A stretch of 64,000 nucleotides of DNA from the NCBI RefSeq assembly GCF_003386665.1, contig NZ_QTUB01000001.1, positions 2,604,001-2,668,000 of the forward strand. Reading direction: 5' to 3'. The stretch comes from Xenorhabdus cabanillasii (lineage in GTDB: Bacteria > Pseudomonadota > Gammaproteobacteria > Enterobacterales > Enterobacteriaceae). Position numbers and translations under genes: made by a program. The notes beneath the pieces were generated by a model. That model was not told the DNA's origin. It did no database searches and saw nothing but the letters and a program-made list of their open reading frames with translations. Shown here piece by piece: positions 32,469 to 44,636 of the stretch (position 1 is the stretch's first letter; each line of letters starts with the position of its first letter).

Positions 32469-33014
32469 ATGCAAAGTGAATTTAACGCAAACAAGCAGGC
32501 ACGCCTTGATGTGGTTAACGTAACGGGCGCTCAGACACTGAATGAGTTTGTACTGAGTGCCGGAGAACGTGATGCCATTGAGCAGGAAAAACACCACTAC
32601 GAAGATCCGCGTGCAGCGTCAATTGAAGCACTGAAAATTGTGCAAAAACAACGTGGTTGGGTGCCGGATGGTGCGATCTCAGCCATTGCTGAGGTTTTAG
32701 GTATTCCTGCCAGTGATGTGGAAGGTGTGGCGACATTTTACAGTCAGATTTACCGTCAGCCAGTAGGGCGTCACATTATTCGTTATTGTGACAGTGTTGT
32801 TTGTCACATCACGGGCTATCAGGGGGTTCAGGCAGCAATAGAAAAACACCTGAACATTCGTCCGGGTCAAACTACAGCAGATGGGCGTTTCACTCTATTA
32901 CCAACCTGCTGTCTGGGTAACTGTGATAAAGGGCCAACTATGATGATTGATGATGATACCCACAGTTATGTGAAACCCGAAGAAATTGAAAAATTGCTGG
33001 AGCAGTATCAATGA
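32469..33014 (+). CDS. nuoE: NADH-quinone oxidoreductase subunit E (N1a cluster)
   Basis: Thioredoxin-fold 2Fe-2S subunit of the NADH dehydrogenase module, 181 aa. Cluster N1a ligands are in CDSVVCH and [11 protein letters not shown]. It overlaps nuoF by 4 nt (ATGA), so the two are translationally coupled. The N-terminus is somewhat longer than in E. coli. Confidence 0.96.
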   Translation: MQSEFNANKQARLDVVNVTGAQTLNEFVLSAGERDAIEQEKHHYEDPRAASIEALKIVQKQRGWVPDGAISAIAEVLGIPASDVEGVATFYSQIYRQPVGRHIIRYCDSVVCHITGYQGVQAAIEKHLNIRPGQTTADGRFTLLPTCCLGNCDKGPTMMIDDDTHSYVKPEEIEKLLEQYQ

Positions 33015-34375
33015 CAACGCATTCAGGAGTGAAAGAAATTATCCGCACGGCGGAAACTCATCCCCTGACATGGCGGTTGCGTGATGACCAACAACCTGTC
33101 TGGCTGGATGAATACCGTAGCAAGAATGGTTACAAGGGAGCCGAAAGAGCACTGAAAGGCATGGCGCCTGATGAAGTCACCACATTAGTAAAAGATGCCG
33201 GTTTGAAAGGGCGCGGTGGCGCAGGTTTCTCCACAGGGTTGAAGTGGAGCCTGATGCCAAAAGATGAAAGCATGAATATCCGCTACCTGTTGTGTAATGC
33301 TGACGAAATGGAACCGGGCACTTATAAAGACCGCTTGTTGATGGAGCAACTACCGCACTTGCTGGTGGAAGGAATGCTGATCAGTGCTTTTGCCCTGAAA
33401 GCATACCGTGGTTATATTTTCCTGCGTGGTGAATATGTTGAATCTGCGGTTCACCTGCGTAAAGCAATCGAAGAAGCGAAAGCAGCAGGGTTGCTTGGCA
33501 AAAATATTCTGGGCAGCGGTTTTGATTTTGAGCTGTTTGTTCATACCGGCGCGGGACGTTATATCTGTGGTGAAGAAACTGCACTGATTAACTCCCTTGA
33601 AGGGCGTCGTGCGAACCCTCGTTCTAAACCTCCATTCCCGGCAACCGCTGGTGTCTGGGGAAAACCGACCTGTGTCAATAATGTTGAAACGCTGTGTAAC
33701 GTTCCGGCCATCCTCGAATATGGTAAAGAGTGGTACATCGGCCTAAGTGAAGGCAAAAGTAAAGATGCCGGCACTAAACTGATGGGGTTCTCTGGCCGGG
33801 TCAAAAATCCTGGCCTTTGGGAACTGCCTTTTGGCACTACAGCCCGTGAAATTCTTGAAGATTATGCTGGTGGTATGCGTAATGGGCTGAAATTCAAAGC
33901 TTGGCAGCCAGGGGGGGCGGGGACCGATTTCCTGACGGAAGATCACCTTGATTTACCGATGGATTTCGAAAATATCGCCAAAGCTGGCAGTCGTTTGGGA
34001 ACGGCTCTTGCAATGGCAGTTGACCATGAAATTAATATGGTTTCCCTGACCCGCAACCTTGAAGAGTTCTTCGCCCGTGAATCCTGTGGCTGGTGCACAC
34101 CATGCCGTGATGGTCTGCCCTGGAGTGTGAAAATTCTCCGCGCCATTGAAGAGAGGAAAGGCCAGCCTGGTGATATCGAAACTTTAGAACAACTCTGTCG
34201 TTTTCTTGGCCCCGGTAAAACTTTCTGTGCTCATGCCCCTGGTGCCGTAGAACCTTTGCAGAGTGCGATCAAATACTTCCGCGAAGAATTTGAAGCGGGG
34301 ATTGTCACCAAAGATTACGGAAATACCAGCCTGATTGCGGGCATTCAGCCGAACCTGCTTAAGCAGCGTTGGTAA
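33011..34375 (+). CDS. nuoF: NADH-quinone oxidoreductase subunit F (FMN, NADH site)
   Basis: Binds NADH and FMN and holds 4Fe-4S cluster N3, 454 aa. [13 protein letters not shown] and [13 protein letters not shown] make the FMN/NADH fold; [12 protein letters not shown] with a later Cys (KTFCAHAPG) ligates N3. Entry point of electrons into complex I. A 99-nt gap precedes nuoG. Confidence 0.97.
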   Translation: MTTHSGVKEIIRTAETHPLTWRLRDDQQPVWLDEYRSKNGYKGAERALKGMAPDEVTTLVKDAGLKGRGGAGFSTGLKWSLMPKDESMNIRYLLCNADEMEPGTYKDRLLMEQLPHLLVEGMLISAFALKAYRGYIFLRGEYVESAVHLRKAIEEAKAAGLLGKNILGSGFDFELFVHTGAGRYICGEETALINSLEGRRANPRSKPPFPATAGVWGKPTCVNNVETLCNVPAILEYGKEWYIGLSEGKSKDAGTKLMGFSGRVKNPGLWELPFGTTAREILEDYAGGMRNGLKFKAWQPGGAGTDFLTEDHLDLPMDFENIAKAGSRLGTALAMAVDHEINMVSLTRNLEEFFARESCGWCTPCRDGLPWSVKILRAIEERKGQPGDIETLEQLCRFLGPGKTFCAHAPGAVEPLQSAIKYFREEFEAGIVTKDYGNTSLIAGIQPNLLKQRW

Positions 34376-34474
34376 GGCGGGTTTGCAGGAATAACCTGTA
34401 AGAATGGCTCGTAAGAACGGTTTGTTAAAGCAGAATTTTTGATTAACGCCTGCCACGGCAGGCCATTGGGAAGC

Positions 34475-37207
34475 ATGCTGACTATGGCTACGATACATGT
34501 AGACGGCAAAGATTATGATGTAAACGGGGCTGATAACCTGTTACAAGCCTGCCTCTCATTGGGGCTTGATATACCTTATTTTTGCTGGCATCCAGCGCTG
34601 GGAAGCGTTGGCGCTTGCCGCCAGTGTGCGGTTAAGCAATATCAAAACGCAGAAGATACACGTGGTCGTCTGGTAATGTCTTGTATGACACCGGCTTCAG
34701 ATGGCACATATATCTCCATTGATGATGAAGAAGCAAAACAGTTCCGTGCAAGTGTCGTGGAATGGTTGATGACTAACCATCCCCATGACTGCCCTGTTTG
34801 TGAAGAAGGCGGAAACTGCCATTTGCAGGATATGACAGTGATGACGGGACACTCGTTCCGTAAGTATCGTTTTACCAAACGTACTCACAGAAATCAGGAA
34901 CTGGGGCCATTCATTGCTCATGAAATGAACCGTTGTATCGCTTGTTACCGTTGTGTCCGCTACTACAAAGATTATGCGGATGGAACGGATTTGGGCGTTT
35001 ACGGCGCTCATGACAACGTCTATTTTGGTCGTCCTGAAGATGGCACGCTGGAAAGTGAATTTTCCGGTAACCTGGTTGAAATCTGCCCGACAGGTGTTTT
35101 CACTGATAAAACGCACTCAGAGCGTTATAACCGTAAATGGGACATGCAGTTTGCACCGAGTATCTGTCAACAGTGCAGTATCGGTTGTAACACCAGTCCG
35201 GGGGAACGTTACGGAGAATTGCGCCGGATCGAGAACCGTTATAACGGTACGGTTAACCACTATTTCATGTGTGACCGTGGTCGCTTTGGTTATGGGTATG
35301 TCAACCGTAAAGATCGTCCTCGCCAACCACAACAGCTTCGCGGCGATCAATGGATTTCGCTGAATGCTGAGCAGGTTATGCAGGGTGGGGCGGATATTCT
35401 GCGTCAGGCGAAAAACGCTATTGGTATCGGTTCACCACGTGCCAGTATCGAAAGTAATTTTGCACTGCGTGAATTGGTCGGTGCAGAGAATTTTTACAGT
35501 GGCATTTCAGCGGAAGAGCAATATCGTCTTGATATGATGCTGGAAATTCTGCAACAAGGTGGTGTTTATACTCCGTCTCTGCGTGAAATTGAAGATTATG
35601 ACGCAGTGTTGGTTCTGGGTGAAGATCTGACCCAAACAGCAGCCCGTATGGCATTGTCAGTACGTCAGGCAGTCAAGGGCAAAGCTCGTGAGATGGCGGC
35701 AGCTCAGAAAGTAGCAGACTGGCAAATTGCGGCTGTAATGAATATCGGCCAACATGCCAAGTATCCTCTGTTCTTAACCAGCGTCGATAGCACCCGTCTG
35801 GATGACGTTGCGGCATGGAATTACCATGCGCCGGTTGATGATCAGGCCCGCTTCGGTTTTGCTGTGGCACATGCCCTGAACAGGATAGCTCCTGCCGTCA
35901 ATGATTTGCCGGATGAGCTGAAAGCGAAAGTAGAACTCGTTGCTCAAGCCTTGCGTGAAGCGAAAAAGCCATTGATTATCAGTGGCAGCAATGCAGGCAG
36001 TGATACCCTGATTCAGGCAGCCGCTAATATTGCATGGGCGCTGAAAGATAACGGCGCTAATGTCGGTCTTTCTTATGTTGCAGCGTATGCGAATAGTCTT
36101 GGTTTGGCGATGATGGAAGCACAATCGCTGGATGTAGCCCTACAGCGCATTGCCAAAGGGGACTCAGATACTGCTATTGTGATGGAAAATGATCTCTACC
36201 GTCATGCTCCGGCCGATAAAATTGATAGCGCTCTGGATAGCCTGAAAAACCTGATTGTTGTTGATCATCAACGCACTGCCATCATGGATAAGGCACATTT
36301 GATCCTGTCAGCTGCTAGTTTTGCTGAAAGCGACGGTACTCTGGTTAATCAGGAAGGTCGGGCTCAGCGTTACTTCCAGGTGTATAAGCCTGCATTCTAT
36401 GACAAATCGGTTGTCATGCTGGAAAGCTGGCGCTGGATGCACTCTTTGTATACAACCTATACACAACGCCAGACGGACTGGACTCAGCTCGACCATGTGA
36501 TTGAAGCGTGTGTCAAAGAGATGCCGCAATTTAAAGGCATCGTTAATGCAGCACCAGATGCCACATTTCGTATCCGTGGTCAGAAACTGGCTCGTTCACC
36601 TCATCGTTACAGTGGCCGTACTGCGATGCTTGCCAATATCAGTGTTCATGAACAGCGTCAGCCACAGGATATCGACACCGCATTTGCTTTCTCAATGGAA
36701 GGTAACAACAACCCATTTGCTGAACGTCAGCAAATTCCATTTGCATGGGCACCGGGTTGGAACTCACCACAGGCATGGAACAAATTCCAGGCAGAAGTGG
36801 GGGGTAAACTGCGTTTCGGTGATCCTGGAGTACGTCTGATTGAGACGGTCGATGGAGGCTTGAACTACTTTGACAGTATTCCGGCCACTTTTACTGCACA
36901 GAAGAATGAATGGTACATCGCGCCTTATTTCCACTTGTTCGGTAGTGAGGAATTGTCTCAGCGTGCAGATGTCATTCAGGAACGTATGCCTGAGCCATAT
37001 GTGATGATCAATCGTCAGGATGCTGAAAAGCTGAATGTAAAGGAAGGTTCCATGATGGCATTTGATTGTGCGGGGCAGCAATTACGCTTAGCTGTGCGTT
37101 TAAGCGGCAATCTTGCTCAGGGGCAGATTGGCCTGCCGTTGGGAATGCCGGGCATTCCACCCGTTCTGGCAGGTAAATCAGTTAATAACTTACGGGAGGT
37201 TGCATAA
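34475..37207 (+). CDS. nuoG: NADH-quinone oxidoreductase subunit G
   Basis: Largest peripheral subunit, about 910 aa. N-terminal 2Fe-2S domain N1b (PYFCWHP, GACRQC), then N5 with its His ligand ([14 protein letters not shown]), N4 ([11 protein letters not shown]) and the extra N7 site (CQQCSIGC with a later Cys) kept in this lineage, followed by a molybdopterin-oxidoreductase-like body without cofactor. Start is ATG 34475 ([11 protein letters not shown]) just after GGGAAG, or ATG 34484; codons back to 34439 are unlikely. The stop overlaps nuoH's ATG (TAATG). Confidence 0.95.
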   Translation: MLTMATIHVDGKDYDVNGADNLLQACLSLGLDIPYFCWHPALGSVGACRQCAVKQYQNAEDTRGRLVMSCMTPASDGTYISIDDEEAKQFRASVVEWLMTNHPHDCPVCEEGGNCHLQDMTVMTGHSFRKYRFTKRTHRNQELGPFIAHEMNRCIACYRCVRYYKDYADGTDLGVYGAHDNVYFGRPEDGTLESEFSGNLVEICPTGVFTDKTHSERYNRKWDMQFAPSICQQCSIGCNTSPGERYGELRRIENRYNGTVNHYFMCDRGRFGYGYVNRKDRPRQPQQLRGDQWISLNAEQVMQGGADILRQAKNAIGIGSPRASIESNFALRELVGAENFYSGISAEEQYRLDMMLEILQQGGVYTPSLREIEDYDAVLVLGEDLTQTAARMALSVRQAVKGKAREMAAAQKVADWQIAAVMNIGQHAKYPLFLTSVDSTRLDDVAAWNYHAPVDDQARFGFAVAHALNRIAPAVNDLPDELKAKVELVAQALREAKKPLIISGSNAGSDTLIQAAANIAWALKDNGANVGLSYVAAYANSLGLAMMEAQSLDVALQRIAKGDSDTAIVMENDLYRHAPADKIDSALDSLKNLIVVDHQRTAIMDKAHLILSAASFAESDGTLVNQEGRAQRYFQVYKPAFYDKSVVMLESWRWMHSLYTTYTQRQTDWTQLDHVIEACVKEMPQFKGIVNAAPDATFRIRGQKLARSPHRYSGRTAMLANISVHEQRQPQDIDTAFAFSMEGNNNPFAERQQIPFAWAPGWNSPQAWNKFQAEVGGKLRFGDPGVRLIETVDGGLNYFDSIPATFTAQKNEWYIAPYFHLFGSEELSQRADVIQERMPEPYVMINRQDAEKLNVKEGSMMAFDCAGQQLRLAVRLSGNLAQGQIGLPLGMPGIPPVLAGKSVNNLREVA

Positions 37208-38184
37208 TGAATTGGATTACTCCCGAATTAATTGAGATTTTGATTTCTGTTCTGAAAGCGGTTGTCATTTTGCTGGTCGTGGTTGCCTGTGGGGCGTTTA
37301 TGAGTTTTGGTGAACGTCGTTTACTTGGGCTGTTCCAGAACCGCTACGGGCCAAACCGCGTAGGGTGGGGGGGGTCATTGCAGCTTGTTGCTGACATGAT
37401 CAAAATGTTTTTCAAAGAGGACTGGGTTCCACGTTTCTCTGATCGGATGATCTTTACTTTGGCGCCTGTCATCGGGTTCTGTTCCCTGTTACTGGCCTTT
37501 GCCATTGTACCGGTAAGTCCGACGTGGATGGCAGCAGATCTGAACATCGGTATCTTGTTTTTCATGATGATGGCGGGCCTGGCTGTTTATGCCGTGTTAT
37601 TTGCTGGCTGGTCAAGTAACAACAAATATTCCTTGTTGGGAGCTATGCGTGCGTCAGCACAGACACTGAGCTATGAAGTGTTCATCGGGCTATCCATGAT
37701 GGGAGTAGTGGCACAGGCTGGCTCTTTCAACATGGTGGACATCGTTAATTCACAGCAACATTTGTGGAATATCATTCCCCAGTTCTTTGGTTTCTTGACC
37801 TTTGCTATCGCCGGTGTTGCGGTGTGTCACCGTCATCCCTTTGACCAACCGGAGGCAGAGCAAGAGTTGGCAGATGGTTATCATATCGAATATTCCGGCA
37901 TGAAGTTCGGTATGTTTTTTGTCGGGGAATATATCGGTATTGTGACGGTATCCGCTTTAATCGTCACAATGTTTTTTGGTGGCTGGCATGGGCCTTTTCT
38001 GCCTCCATTCGTCTGGTTTGCGCTGAAAACAGCATTTTTTATGATGATGTTCATCCTGATCCGTGCTTCGTTACCGCGCCCGCGTTATGACCAGGTGGTG
38101 TCATTCGGCTGGAAAATCTGTCTGCCGTTAACTTTATTCAACCTGCTGGCGACTGCCGCAGTGATTTTATACAACGCTCAATAA
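37207..38184 (+). CDS. nuoH: NADH-quinone oxidoreductase subunit H
   Basis: Membrane subunit that forms the quinone chamber with NuoB and NuoD, 325 aa, eight TM helices. Conserved [18 protein letters not shown] near residue 37, [10 protein letters not shown], and [15 protein letters not shown] in the long loop carry the acidic residues coupling quinone reduction to proton pumping. Confidence 0.97.
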   Translation: MNWITPELIEILISVLKAVVILLVVVACGAFMSFGERRLLGLFQNRYGPNRVGWGGSLQLVADMIKMFFKEDWVPRFSDRMIFTLAPVIGFCSLLLAFAIVPVSPTWMAADLNIGILFFMMMAGLAVYAVLFAGWSSNNKYSLLGAMRASAQTLSYEVFIGLSMMGVVAQAGSFNMVDIVNSQQHLWNIIPQFFGFLTFAIAGVAVCHRHPFDQPEAEQELADGYHIEYSGMKFGMFFVGEYIGIVTVSALIVTMFFGGWHGPFLPPFVWFALKTAFFMMMFILIRASLPRPRYDQVVSFGWKICLPLTLFNLLATAAVILYNAQ

Positions 38185-38199
38185 AGGGGTGATTGAACC

Positions 38200-38742
38200 A
38201 TGACATTAAAAGAGTTATTGGTTGGTTTTGCCACCCAGGTACGCAGTATTTGGATGATAGGGCTTCATGCCTTCCATAAACGCGAAACAAAAATGTATCC
38301 GGAAGAACCGGTTTATGTGCCACCCCGTTACCGTGGGCGCATCGTTCTGACGCGTGATCCTGACGGTGAAGAGCGTTGTGTTGCCTGTAACCTGTGTGCG
38401 GCAGTGTGTCCGGTGGGATGTATCTCCCTGCAAAAAGCCGAAAATAAAGATGGCCGCTGGTATCCTGAGTTTTTCCGCGTCAATTTCTCGCGTTGCATCT
38501 TCTGTGGATTGTGTGAAGAAGCCTGCCCGACTACCGCTATCCAATTGACACCGGATTTTGAGTTGGGTGAATTTAAACGTCAGGATCTGGTGTATGAGAA
38601 AGAAGACCTGATGATTTCCGGGCCGGGTAAATACCCTGATTATAACTTTTACCGTAAGACAGGTATGGCGATTGATGGCAAAGATAAAGGTGAAGCCGAC
38701 AATGAAGCCAAACCTATCGACGTTAAAAGCCTGTTGCCATAA
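38200..38742 (+). CDS. nuoI: NADH-quinone oxidoreductase subunit I (N6a/N6b)
   Basis: Ferredoxin-like subunit, 180 aa, with two 4Fe-4S clusters: [12 protein letters not shown] and [12 protein letters not shown]. It bridges the chain to N2. An amphipathic N-terminal segment faces the membrane. 15 nt after nuoH. Confidence 0.97.
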   Translation: MTLKELLVGFATQVRSIWMIGLHAFHKRETKMYPEEPVYVPPRYRGRIVLTRDPDGEERCVACNLCAAVCPVGCISLQKAENKDGRWYPEFFRVNFSRCIFCGLCEEACPTTAIQLTPDFELGEFKRQDLVYEKEDLMISGPGKYPDYNFYRKTGMAIDGKDKGEADNEAKPIDVKSLLP

Positions 38743-38754
38743 GGAACGATATTC

Positions 38755-39285
38755 ATGGAATTCACATTTTATATCGCAGGGCTGGTTGCCATCCTCGCAA
38801 CACTCAGGGTAATAACGCACACCAATCCAGTGCATGCGTTGCTGTATCTGGTTATCTCCCTGCTGGCCCTTTCAGTTGTGTTCTTTTCACTGGGGGCTTA
38901 CTTTGCTGGTGCATTGGAAATCATCGTTTATGCAGGGGCGATCATGGTGCTGTTCGTCTTTGTCGTGATGATGCTGAACCTTGGTAAATCTGTTGTTGAA
39001 CAAGAAAGGGAATGGTTGAAACCGAGAGTCTGGATTGGCCCGGCTATTCTTTCAACCATTTTATTGATTGTCTTGATCTTTGCCATTAACAGTCTGCCGG
39101 AGGCTGAAATTAGTGGTGAAGTAGTCAGTGCCAAAGAAGTGGGCATCAGCCTGTTCGGGCCTTATGTACTGGCAGTAGAACTGGCTTCCCTGCTATTACT
39201 GGCCGGGCTTGTGGTGGCTTACCACGTTGGTCGTGAAAGCCGTCAGGGTGAAGTGATCAGCAATCGTGTGGAGGACCAACAATGA
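38755..39285 (+). CDS. nuoJ: NADH-quinone oxidoreductase subunit J
   Basis: Membrane subunit of 176 aa with five TM helices; the conserved Tyr/Gly region [16 protein letters not shown] carries the pi-bulge of TM3 involved in coupling. It overlaps nuoK by 4 nt. Confidence 0.96.
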   Translation: MEFTFYIAGLVAILATLRVITHTNPVHALLYLVISLLALSVVFFSLGAYFAGALEIIVYAGAIMVLFVFVVMMLNLGKSVVEQEREWLKPRVWIGPAILSTILLIVLIFAINSLPEAEISGEVVSAKEVGISLFGPYVLAVELASLLLLAGLVVAYHVGRESRQGEVISNRVEDQQ

Positions 39286-39584
39286 TACCTTTGGAACATG
39301 GTCTGATTCTGGCGGCTATTCTATTTGCATTGGGTTTCACTTGCCTGATTATCCGCCGCAATCTGCTGTTTATGCTGATAGGTCTGGAAATCATGATCAA
39401 TGCTTCAGCGCTGGCATTTGTCGTTGCTGGTAGTTATTGGCTCCAGCCTGATGGTCAGGTGATGTACATTCTGGCCATTACTTTGGCAGCAGCTGAGGCG
39501 AGTATCGGTCTGGCACTGTTACTACAGTTGTACCGTCGTCGCCAGAACCTGAATATTGATATAGTCAGTGAGATGCGCGGATGA
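39282..39584 (+). CDS. nuoK: NADH-quinone oxidoreductase subunit K
   Basis: Small MrpC-like membrane subunit, exactly 100 aa, three TM helices; [13 protein letters not shown] holds the conserved membrane Glu and [13 protein letters not shown] the second. Start and stop overlap neighbours by 4 nt each. Confidence 0.97.
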   Translation: MIPLEHGLILAAILFALGFTCLIIRRNLLFMLIGLEIMINASALAFVVAGSYWLQPDGQVMYILAITLAAAEASIGLALLLQLYRRRQNLNIDIVSEMRG

Positions 39585-41446
39585 ACTTACTCTATTTAAC
39601 AATTCTATTGCCACTATTGGGATTTTTACTGTTGGCATTCTCCCGTGGCCGCTGGTCTGAAAATCTATCAGCAACCATTGGAATTGGTTCTGTCGGGCTG
39701 GCAGCACTAGTCACACTTTGGGTCGGGATGGACTTTTTCTCCCAGAACAGTATGGCTCAAAATGAAGCAGGTGGGTTTGTTTACAGCCAGACATTGTGGA
39801 ACTGGATGAGCGTAGATAGTTTCAGTATTCCAGTCAATCTGGTGTTGGATGGGCTGTCATTAACCATGCTGAGTGTAGTAACCGGTGTTGGTTTCCTGAT
39901 CCACATTTATGCTTCATGGTATATGCGTGGTGAAGAAGGTTACTCTCGTTTCTTCGCCTATACCAACCTGTTTATCGCCAGCATGGTGGTCTTGGTTCTG
40001 GCAGATAACATGTTGCTGATGTACCTCGGTTGGGAAGGGGTGGGGTTGTGTAGTTACCTGTTGATCGGTTTTTACTATAAAACACCTGCCAATGGTGCTG
40101 CGGCGATGAAAGCCTTTATCGTGACACGAGTGGGTGACGTCTTCCTCGCAATTGGAATGTTTATCCTCTACGACCAGCTCGGTACGTTAAGTTTCCGCGA
40201 ACTGGCGGTACTGGCACCACAACATATCGAAGCGGGTTCTACTGCAATCACATGGGTAACTTTGATGATTCTGGGCGGTGCGGTAGGTAAATCGGCTCAG
40301 TTACCACTGCAAACATGGTTGGCAGATGCGATGGCAGGCCCAACACCGGTTTCTGCTTTGATCCATGCGGCGACCATGGTTACCGCAGGTGTCTATCTGA
40401 TTGCTCGCAGTCATGTTCTGTTCTTAATGGCACCTGATATTTTGTATCTGGTTGGCATTATTGGTGCGGTTACTTTGCTGTTGGCAGGCTTTGCAGCACT
40501 GGTTCAGACTGATATCAAACGTGTACTTGCCTATTCCACTATGAGCCAGATTGGTTATATGTTTCTGGCATTAGGCGTACAGGCATGGGATGCGGCTATC
40601 TTCCATCTGATGACCCACGCGTTCTTCAAGGCACTGCTGTTCCTTGCCTCTGGCTCGGTGATTCTGGCTTGTCACCATGAGCAGAACATTTTCAAAATGG
40701 GGGGATTGAGTAAACGTATTCCATTTGTGTATCTCTGCTTCCTGGTGGGGGGCTCGGCGTTATCCGCTCTGCCTTTGCTGACAGCAGGTTTCTACAGTAA
40801 AGATGAAATTCTGTGGGGCGCACTGGCAAATGGTCATATGAATCTGATGCTTGCAGGGCTGATTGGTGCACTAATGACCTCACTGTATACCTTCCGTATG
40901 ATCTTTATCGTGTTTCATGGAGAAGAAAATACCAAAGCGCATTCAGTTAAAGGAATTACTCATACCTTGCCACTGTCAGTGCTGTTAGTGCTGTCTACTT
41001 TTGTGGGAGCGCAGATTGTACCACCTTTGGTGGGTGTTCTGCCGCCGGAAAACAGTACCGCAGGACATGATGGCAAAATGACACTGGAAATTGTTTCCGG
41101 TGTGGTTGCCGTACTTGGCATTTTGCTGGCCGCAGCCTTGTATCTTGGCAAACGTGGTTTGGTTAATGCGACAGCAAACAGTGCTCCGGGGCGTTTCTTC
41201 TCCACATGGTGGTTCCACGCCTGGGGATTTGATGCTCTGTATGACTGGATATTTGTAAAACCATTCAAAGGTATTACACAATTGTTGCGGGATGATCCTC
41301 TGAACTCATTGATGAATATCCCTGCCGTATTGTCACGTTGGGGCAATAAAGGGCTTGGTTTAAGTGAGAACGGACAAATCCGTTGGTACGCTACCTCTAT
41401 GGGGTTGGGTGCAGTGCTGGTTTTAGCTCTGCTGCTTTTGATTTAA
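39581..41446 (+). CDS. nuoL: NADH-quinone oxidoreductase subunit L
   Basis: Antiporter-like proton-pumping subunit at the distal end of the membrane arm, 621 aa. [18 protein letters not shown] (key Glu), the Lys in [12 protein letters not shown], and the His in [14 protein letters not shown] are visible. The C-terminal part forms the long lateral helix. 19 nt before nuoM. Confidence 0.97.
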   Translation: MNLLYLTILLPLLGFLLLAFSRGRWSENLSATIGIGSVGLAALVTLWVGMDFFSQNSMAQNEAGGFVYSQTLWNWMSVDSFSIPVNLVLDGLSLTMLSVVTGVGFLIHIYASWYMRGEEGYSRFFAYTNLFIASMVVLVLADNMLLMYLGWEGVGLCSYLLIGFYYKTPANGAAAMKAFIVTRVGDVFLAIGMFILYDQLGTLSFRELAVLAPQHIEAGSTAITWVTLMILGGAVGKSAQLPLQTWLADAMAGPTPVSALIHAATMVTAGVYLIARSHVLFLMAPDILYLVGIIGAVTLLLAGFAALVQTDIKRVLAYSTMSQIGYMFLALGVQAWDAAIFHLMTHAFFKALLFLASGSVILACHHEQNIFKMGGLSKRIPFVYLCFLVGGSALSALPLLTAGFYSKDEILWGALANGHMNLMLAGLIGALMTSLYTFRMIFIVFHGEENTKAHSVKGITHTLPLSVLLVLSTFVGAQIVPPLVGVLPPENSTAGHDGKMTLEIVSGVVAVLGILLAAALYLGKRGLVNATANSAPGRFFSTWWFHAWGFDALYDWIFVKPFKGITQLLRDDPLNSLMNIPAVLSRWGNKGLGLSENGQIRWYATSMGLGAVLVLALLLLI

Positions 41447-41465
41447 TTAAGGGACACATTGCGCC

Positions 41466-42986
41466 ATGCTACTACCTTGGCTAATTCTTCTGCCCTTCAT
41501 CGGAGGCCTGCTGTGTTGGCAGGCAGAGCGCTTCGGCACCCGTATGCCGCGTTGGATAGCGTTTCTGACGATGGGACTGACTCTGCTGCTTTCTCTGTAC
41601 CTCTGGTTGCAGGGAGGCTATACGCTGACCAACCCACAAGGTATTCCACAGTGGCAATCAGAGTTTCTGCTGCCGTGGATACCACGTTTTGGCATCTCCA
41701 TCCATTTGGCTCTGGATGGCCTGTCACTGTTGATGGTGGTCTTGACTGCACTATTGGGTTTAATGGCAATCCTTTGTTCGTGGAATGAGAACCAGCCATA
41801 CCAGGGTTTCTTCCATCTAAACCTATTGTGGATCCTTGGTGGTGTGATGGGCGTATTCCTTGCCATCGACCTGTTCCTGTTCTTCTTCTTCTGGGAAGTG
41901 ATGCTGGTGCCGATGTATTTCCTGATCGCACTATGGGGTCACAGAGGTTCACAGGGCAAAACCCGTATTACAGCCGCGACGAAATTCTTCATTTATACTC
42001 AGGCCAGTGGTCTGGTGATGTTGATTTCGATTCTGGCACTGGCTTTCATCTACCATGATGCAACCGGAGAATGGTCATTCAGCTATGAAAAACTGCTGGA
42101 TACCCCGATGTCGCATACCGTCCAATATCTGTTGATGTTGGGATTCTTCATCGCATTTGCCGTGAAAATGCCGGTTGTGCCTTTGCACGGGTGGTTGCCG
42201 GATGCCCATAGTCAGGCACCAACTGCCGGCTCTGTTGACCTCGCGGGGATCTTGCTGAAAACAGCGGCATATGGTCTGCTGCGTTTCAGTCTGCCTTTGT
42301 TTCCACAAGCCTCTGCGGAATTTGCACCGATTGCGATGTGGCTGGGTGTTGTCGGCATATTCTATGGAGCATGGATGGCCTTCAGTCAGACCGATATCAA
42401 ACGCCTGATTGCTTATACCAGTGTTTCACACATGGGCTTTGTCCTGATCGCTATTTATACTGGCAGCCAATTGGCTTATCAGGGCGCGGTGATCCAGATG
42501 ATTGCACATGGTTTGTCCGCCGCGGGGCTATTCATCCTGTGTGGTCAGTTATATGAGCGTCTGCACACTCGTGATATGCGTCAGATGGGGGGCCTGTGGG
42601 CAAGAATTCAATTGTTGCCAGCGATATCTCTGTTCTTCGCTGTGGCAACATTGGGTATGCCGGGAACCGGTAACTTTGTTGGTGAATTTATGATCCTGTT
42701 CGGCAGCTTCAGTAAATTCACTTTAGTTACTACGGTATCCGTGTTTGGTTTAGTTTTTGCCTCCGTGTACGCCTTATACCTGATGCAGAAGGCTTATTAC
42801 GGAACGCCGAAATCAGATGAACCATTACCACGGATGGATGCGCGAGAAATTTCTATTTTGCTGTTGCTGGTTGTTTTGCTGGTTATTCTTGGTGTTTACC
42901 CGCAACCCATCCTTGATACCTCGGCTGCGGCGATGAGCAACATCCAGAACTGGTATTCAGCTTCACTTTTAACTACAGGGCCGTAA
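41466..42986 (+). CDS. nuoM: NADH-quinone oxidoreductase subunit M
   Basis: Second antiporter-like subunit, 506 aa, about 14 TM helices. FFWEVMLVPMYFLIALWG (Glu near residue 144), KMPVVPLHGWLPDAHSQAP (Lys) and FSQTDIKRLIAYTSVSHMG are diagnostic. Ends 6 nt before nuoN. Confidence 0.97.
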   Translation: MLLPWLILLPFIGGLLCWQAERFGTRMPRWIAFLTMGLTLLLSLYLWLQGGYTLTNPQGIPQWQSEFLLPWIPRFGISIHLALDGLSLLMVVLTALLGLMAILCSWNENQPYQGFFHLNLLWILGGVMGVFLAIDLFLFFFFWEVMLVPMYFLIALWGHRGSQGKTRITAATKFFIYTQASGLVMLISILALAFIYHDATGEWSFSYEKLLDTPMSHTVQYLLMLGFFIAFAVKMPVVPLHGWLPDAHSQAPTAGSVDLAGILLKTAAYGLLRFSLPLFPQASAEFAPIAMWLGVVGIFYGAWMAFSQTDIKRLIAYTSVSHMGFVLIAIYTGSQLAYQGAVIQMIAHGLSAAGLFILCGQLYERLHTRDMRQMGGLWARIQLLPAISLFFAVATLGMPGTGNFVGEFMILFGSFSKFTLVTTVSVFGLVFASVYALYLMQKAYYGTPKSDEPLPRMDAREISILLLLVVLLVILGVYPQPILDTSAAAMSNIQNWYSASLLTTGP

Positions 42987-42992
42987 TTCGCC

Positions 42993-44450
42993 ATGACAAT
43001 AACTTCTGAACAATTGATCGCACTGTTGCCGCTATTGATCGTCGGATTGACGGTGGTGGTGGTGATGCTGTCCATTGCATGGCGACGCGATCATTTCACC
43101 AATGTTACCTTGACAGTGATCGGTTTAAACCTAGCCCTGCTTTCTCTCTATTTTGTTGGATTGCAGGAGCCGATGGATGTTACTCCACTGATCCATGTGG
43201 ATCGTTTTGCAATGTTCTATACTGCTCTGGTGCTGATTGCGAGCCTTGCGACGACGACATTCGCCTACTCATGGTTGGAAAATTATCCCGATAACAAAGA
43301 AGAGTTTTATCTGCTGGTGTTGATTGCAGCTGCCGGAGGAGTTCTGCTTTCTTCTGCCAACCACATGGCATCACTGTTTATCGGTATTGAGCTGATTACT
43401 CTGCCACTGTTTGGCTTGATCGGTTACGCATTCCGCCAAAGACGTTCACTGGAAGCGAGTATCAAGTATATGCTGCTGTCTGCGGCGGCATCCTCATTCC
43501 TGTTATTCGGTATTGCACTGCTGTATGCTGAATCAGGTGATCTGTCCTTTGCATCACTGGGCAGAAGCCTGAGTGACAGTAAACTTTATGAACCGCTGGT
43601 TCTGGCTGGATTGGGAATGATGATTGTGGGTCTGGGTTTCAAGCTTTCCCTCGTTCCTTTCCAGCTTTGGACACCTGACGTTTATCAGGGCGCGCCGGCA
43701 CCAGTATCGACCTTTCTGGCGACGGCAAGTAAAGTAGCTATCTTTGCCGTAGTAATGCGTCTGTTTATTGAAGCACCAGTGACCGACAGCGAGACTTTGC
43801 GCATAGTGTTAACTGTCATTGCAATCGCCTCTATCCTGTTTGGTAACTTATTGGCACTGACGCAGAGCAATATCAAACGACTGCTCGGTTACTCATCCAT
43901 TGCCCATTTGGGTTATTTGCTGGTGGTATTAATCGCCATTAAAGATCATACTCTGGCAGAAGAGACCGCGGGTCTTTATCTGGCGGGCTATCTGCTTGCC
44001 AGCATTGGTGCATTTGGTGTAGTCAGCCTGATGTCCAGCCCGTACAGAGGCCCTGACGCTGAATCACTATTCTCCTACCGTGGCCTGTTCTGGCATAAAC
44101 CAATCCTGTCGGCTGTTATGACGATTATGATGTTGTCACTGGCGGGAATACCGTTGACATTCGGTTTCATCGGTAAATTCTATGTTATTGCAACAGGTGT
44201 TGAGGCCAGATTGTGGTGGCTGACCGGAGCAGTGGTAGTGGGAAGTGCGATAGGTCTTTATTACTACCTGCGTGTGATGGTGAGTTTATACCTGCCAGCA
44301 CCGAAAGCACTAAATCGCGATACACCAAGAAACTGGGCGTTAACCTCCGGCGGTATTGTTGTGCTGCTTACCGCATTACTGGTGTTGTTCCTCGGTGTTT
44401 GGCCACAGCCATTGATTGATATTGTCCAACAGGCGAAAAGTGTTATGTAG
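42993..44450 (+). CDS. nuoN: NADH-quinone oxidoreductase subunit N
   Basis: Third antiporter-like subunit, 485 aa, last gene of nuo. [18 protein letters not shown] (Glu), [20 protein letters not shown] (Lys) and [18 protein letters not shown] are present. A good terminator follows 37 nt after the stop, closing the 13-gene operon. Confidence 0.97.
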   Translation: MTITSEQLIALLPLLIVGLTVVVVMLSIAWRRDHFTNVTLTVIGLNLALLSLYFVGLQEPMDVTPLIHVDRFAMFYTALVLIASLATTTFAYSWLENYPDNKEEFYLLVLIAAAGGVLLSSANHMASLFIGIELITLPLFGLIGYAFRQRRSLEASIKYMLLSAAASSFLLFGIALLYAESGDLSFASLGRSLSDSKLYEPLVLAGLGMMIVGLGFKLSLVPFQLWTPDVYQGAPAPVSTFLATASKVAIFAVVMRLFIEAPVTDSETLRIVLTVIAIASILFGNLLALTQSNIKRLLGYSSIAHLGYLLVVLIAIKDHTLAEETAGLYLAGYLLASIGAFGVVSLMSSPYRGPDAESLFSYRGLFWHKPILSAVMTIMMLSLAGIPLTFGFIGKFYVIATGVEARLWWLTGAVVVGSAIGLYYYLRVMVSLYLPAPKALNRDTPRNWALTSGGIVVLLTALLVLFLGVWPQPLIDIVQQAKSVM

Positions 44451-44487
44451 AACTATGTAAGGTATAGTGTTAATCGACATTACTAAG

Positions 44488-44517
44488 GCCCTGGCTATGA
44501 TTGGCTAGGGCTTTTTT
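44488..44517 (+). terminator. Terminator of the nuo operon
   Basis: An 8-bp stem (44488-44495 with 44504-44511, one G-T pair) followed by T6. Confidence 0.85.
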
Positions 44518-44636
44518 GAGTTGATTATTTATTTGTTCATAATGATTTGAATGAGAAAATAACCTGCCGGGGTTGCTATATGTTAAAACACATCCCGGTG
44601 CACGTGGAATAAAGCCGCAAACCGGGAAAGATCTTA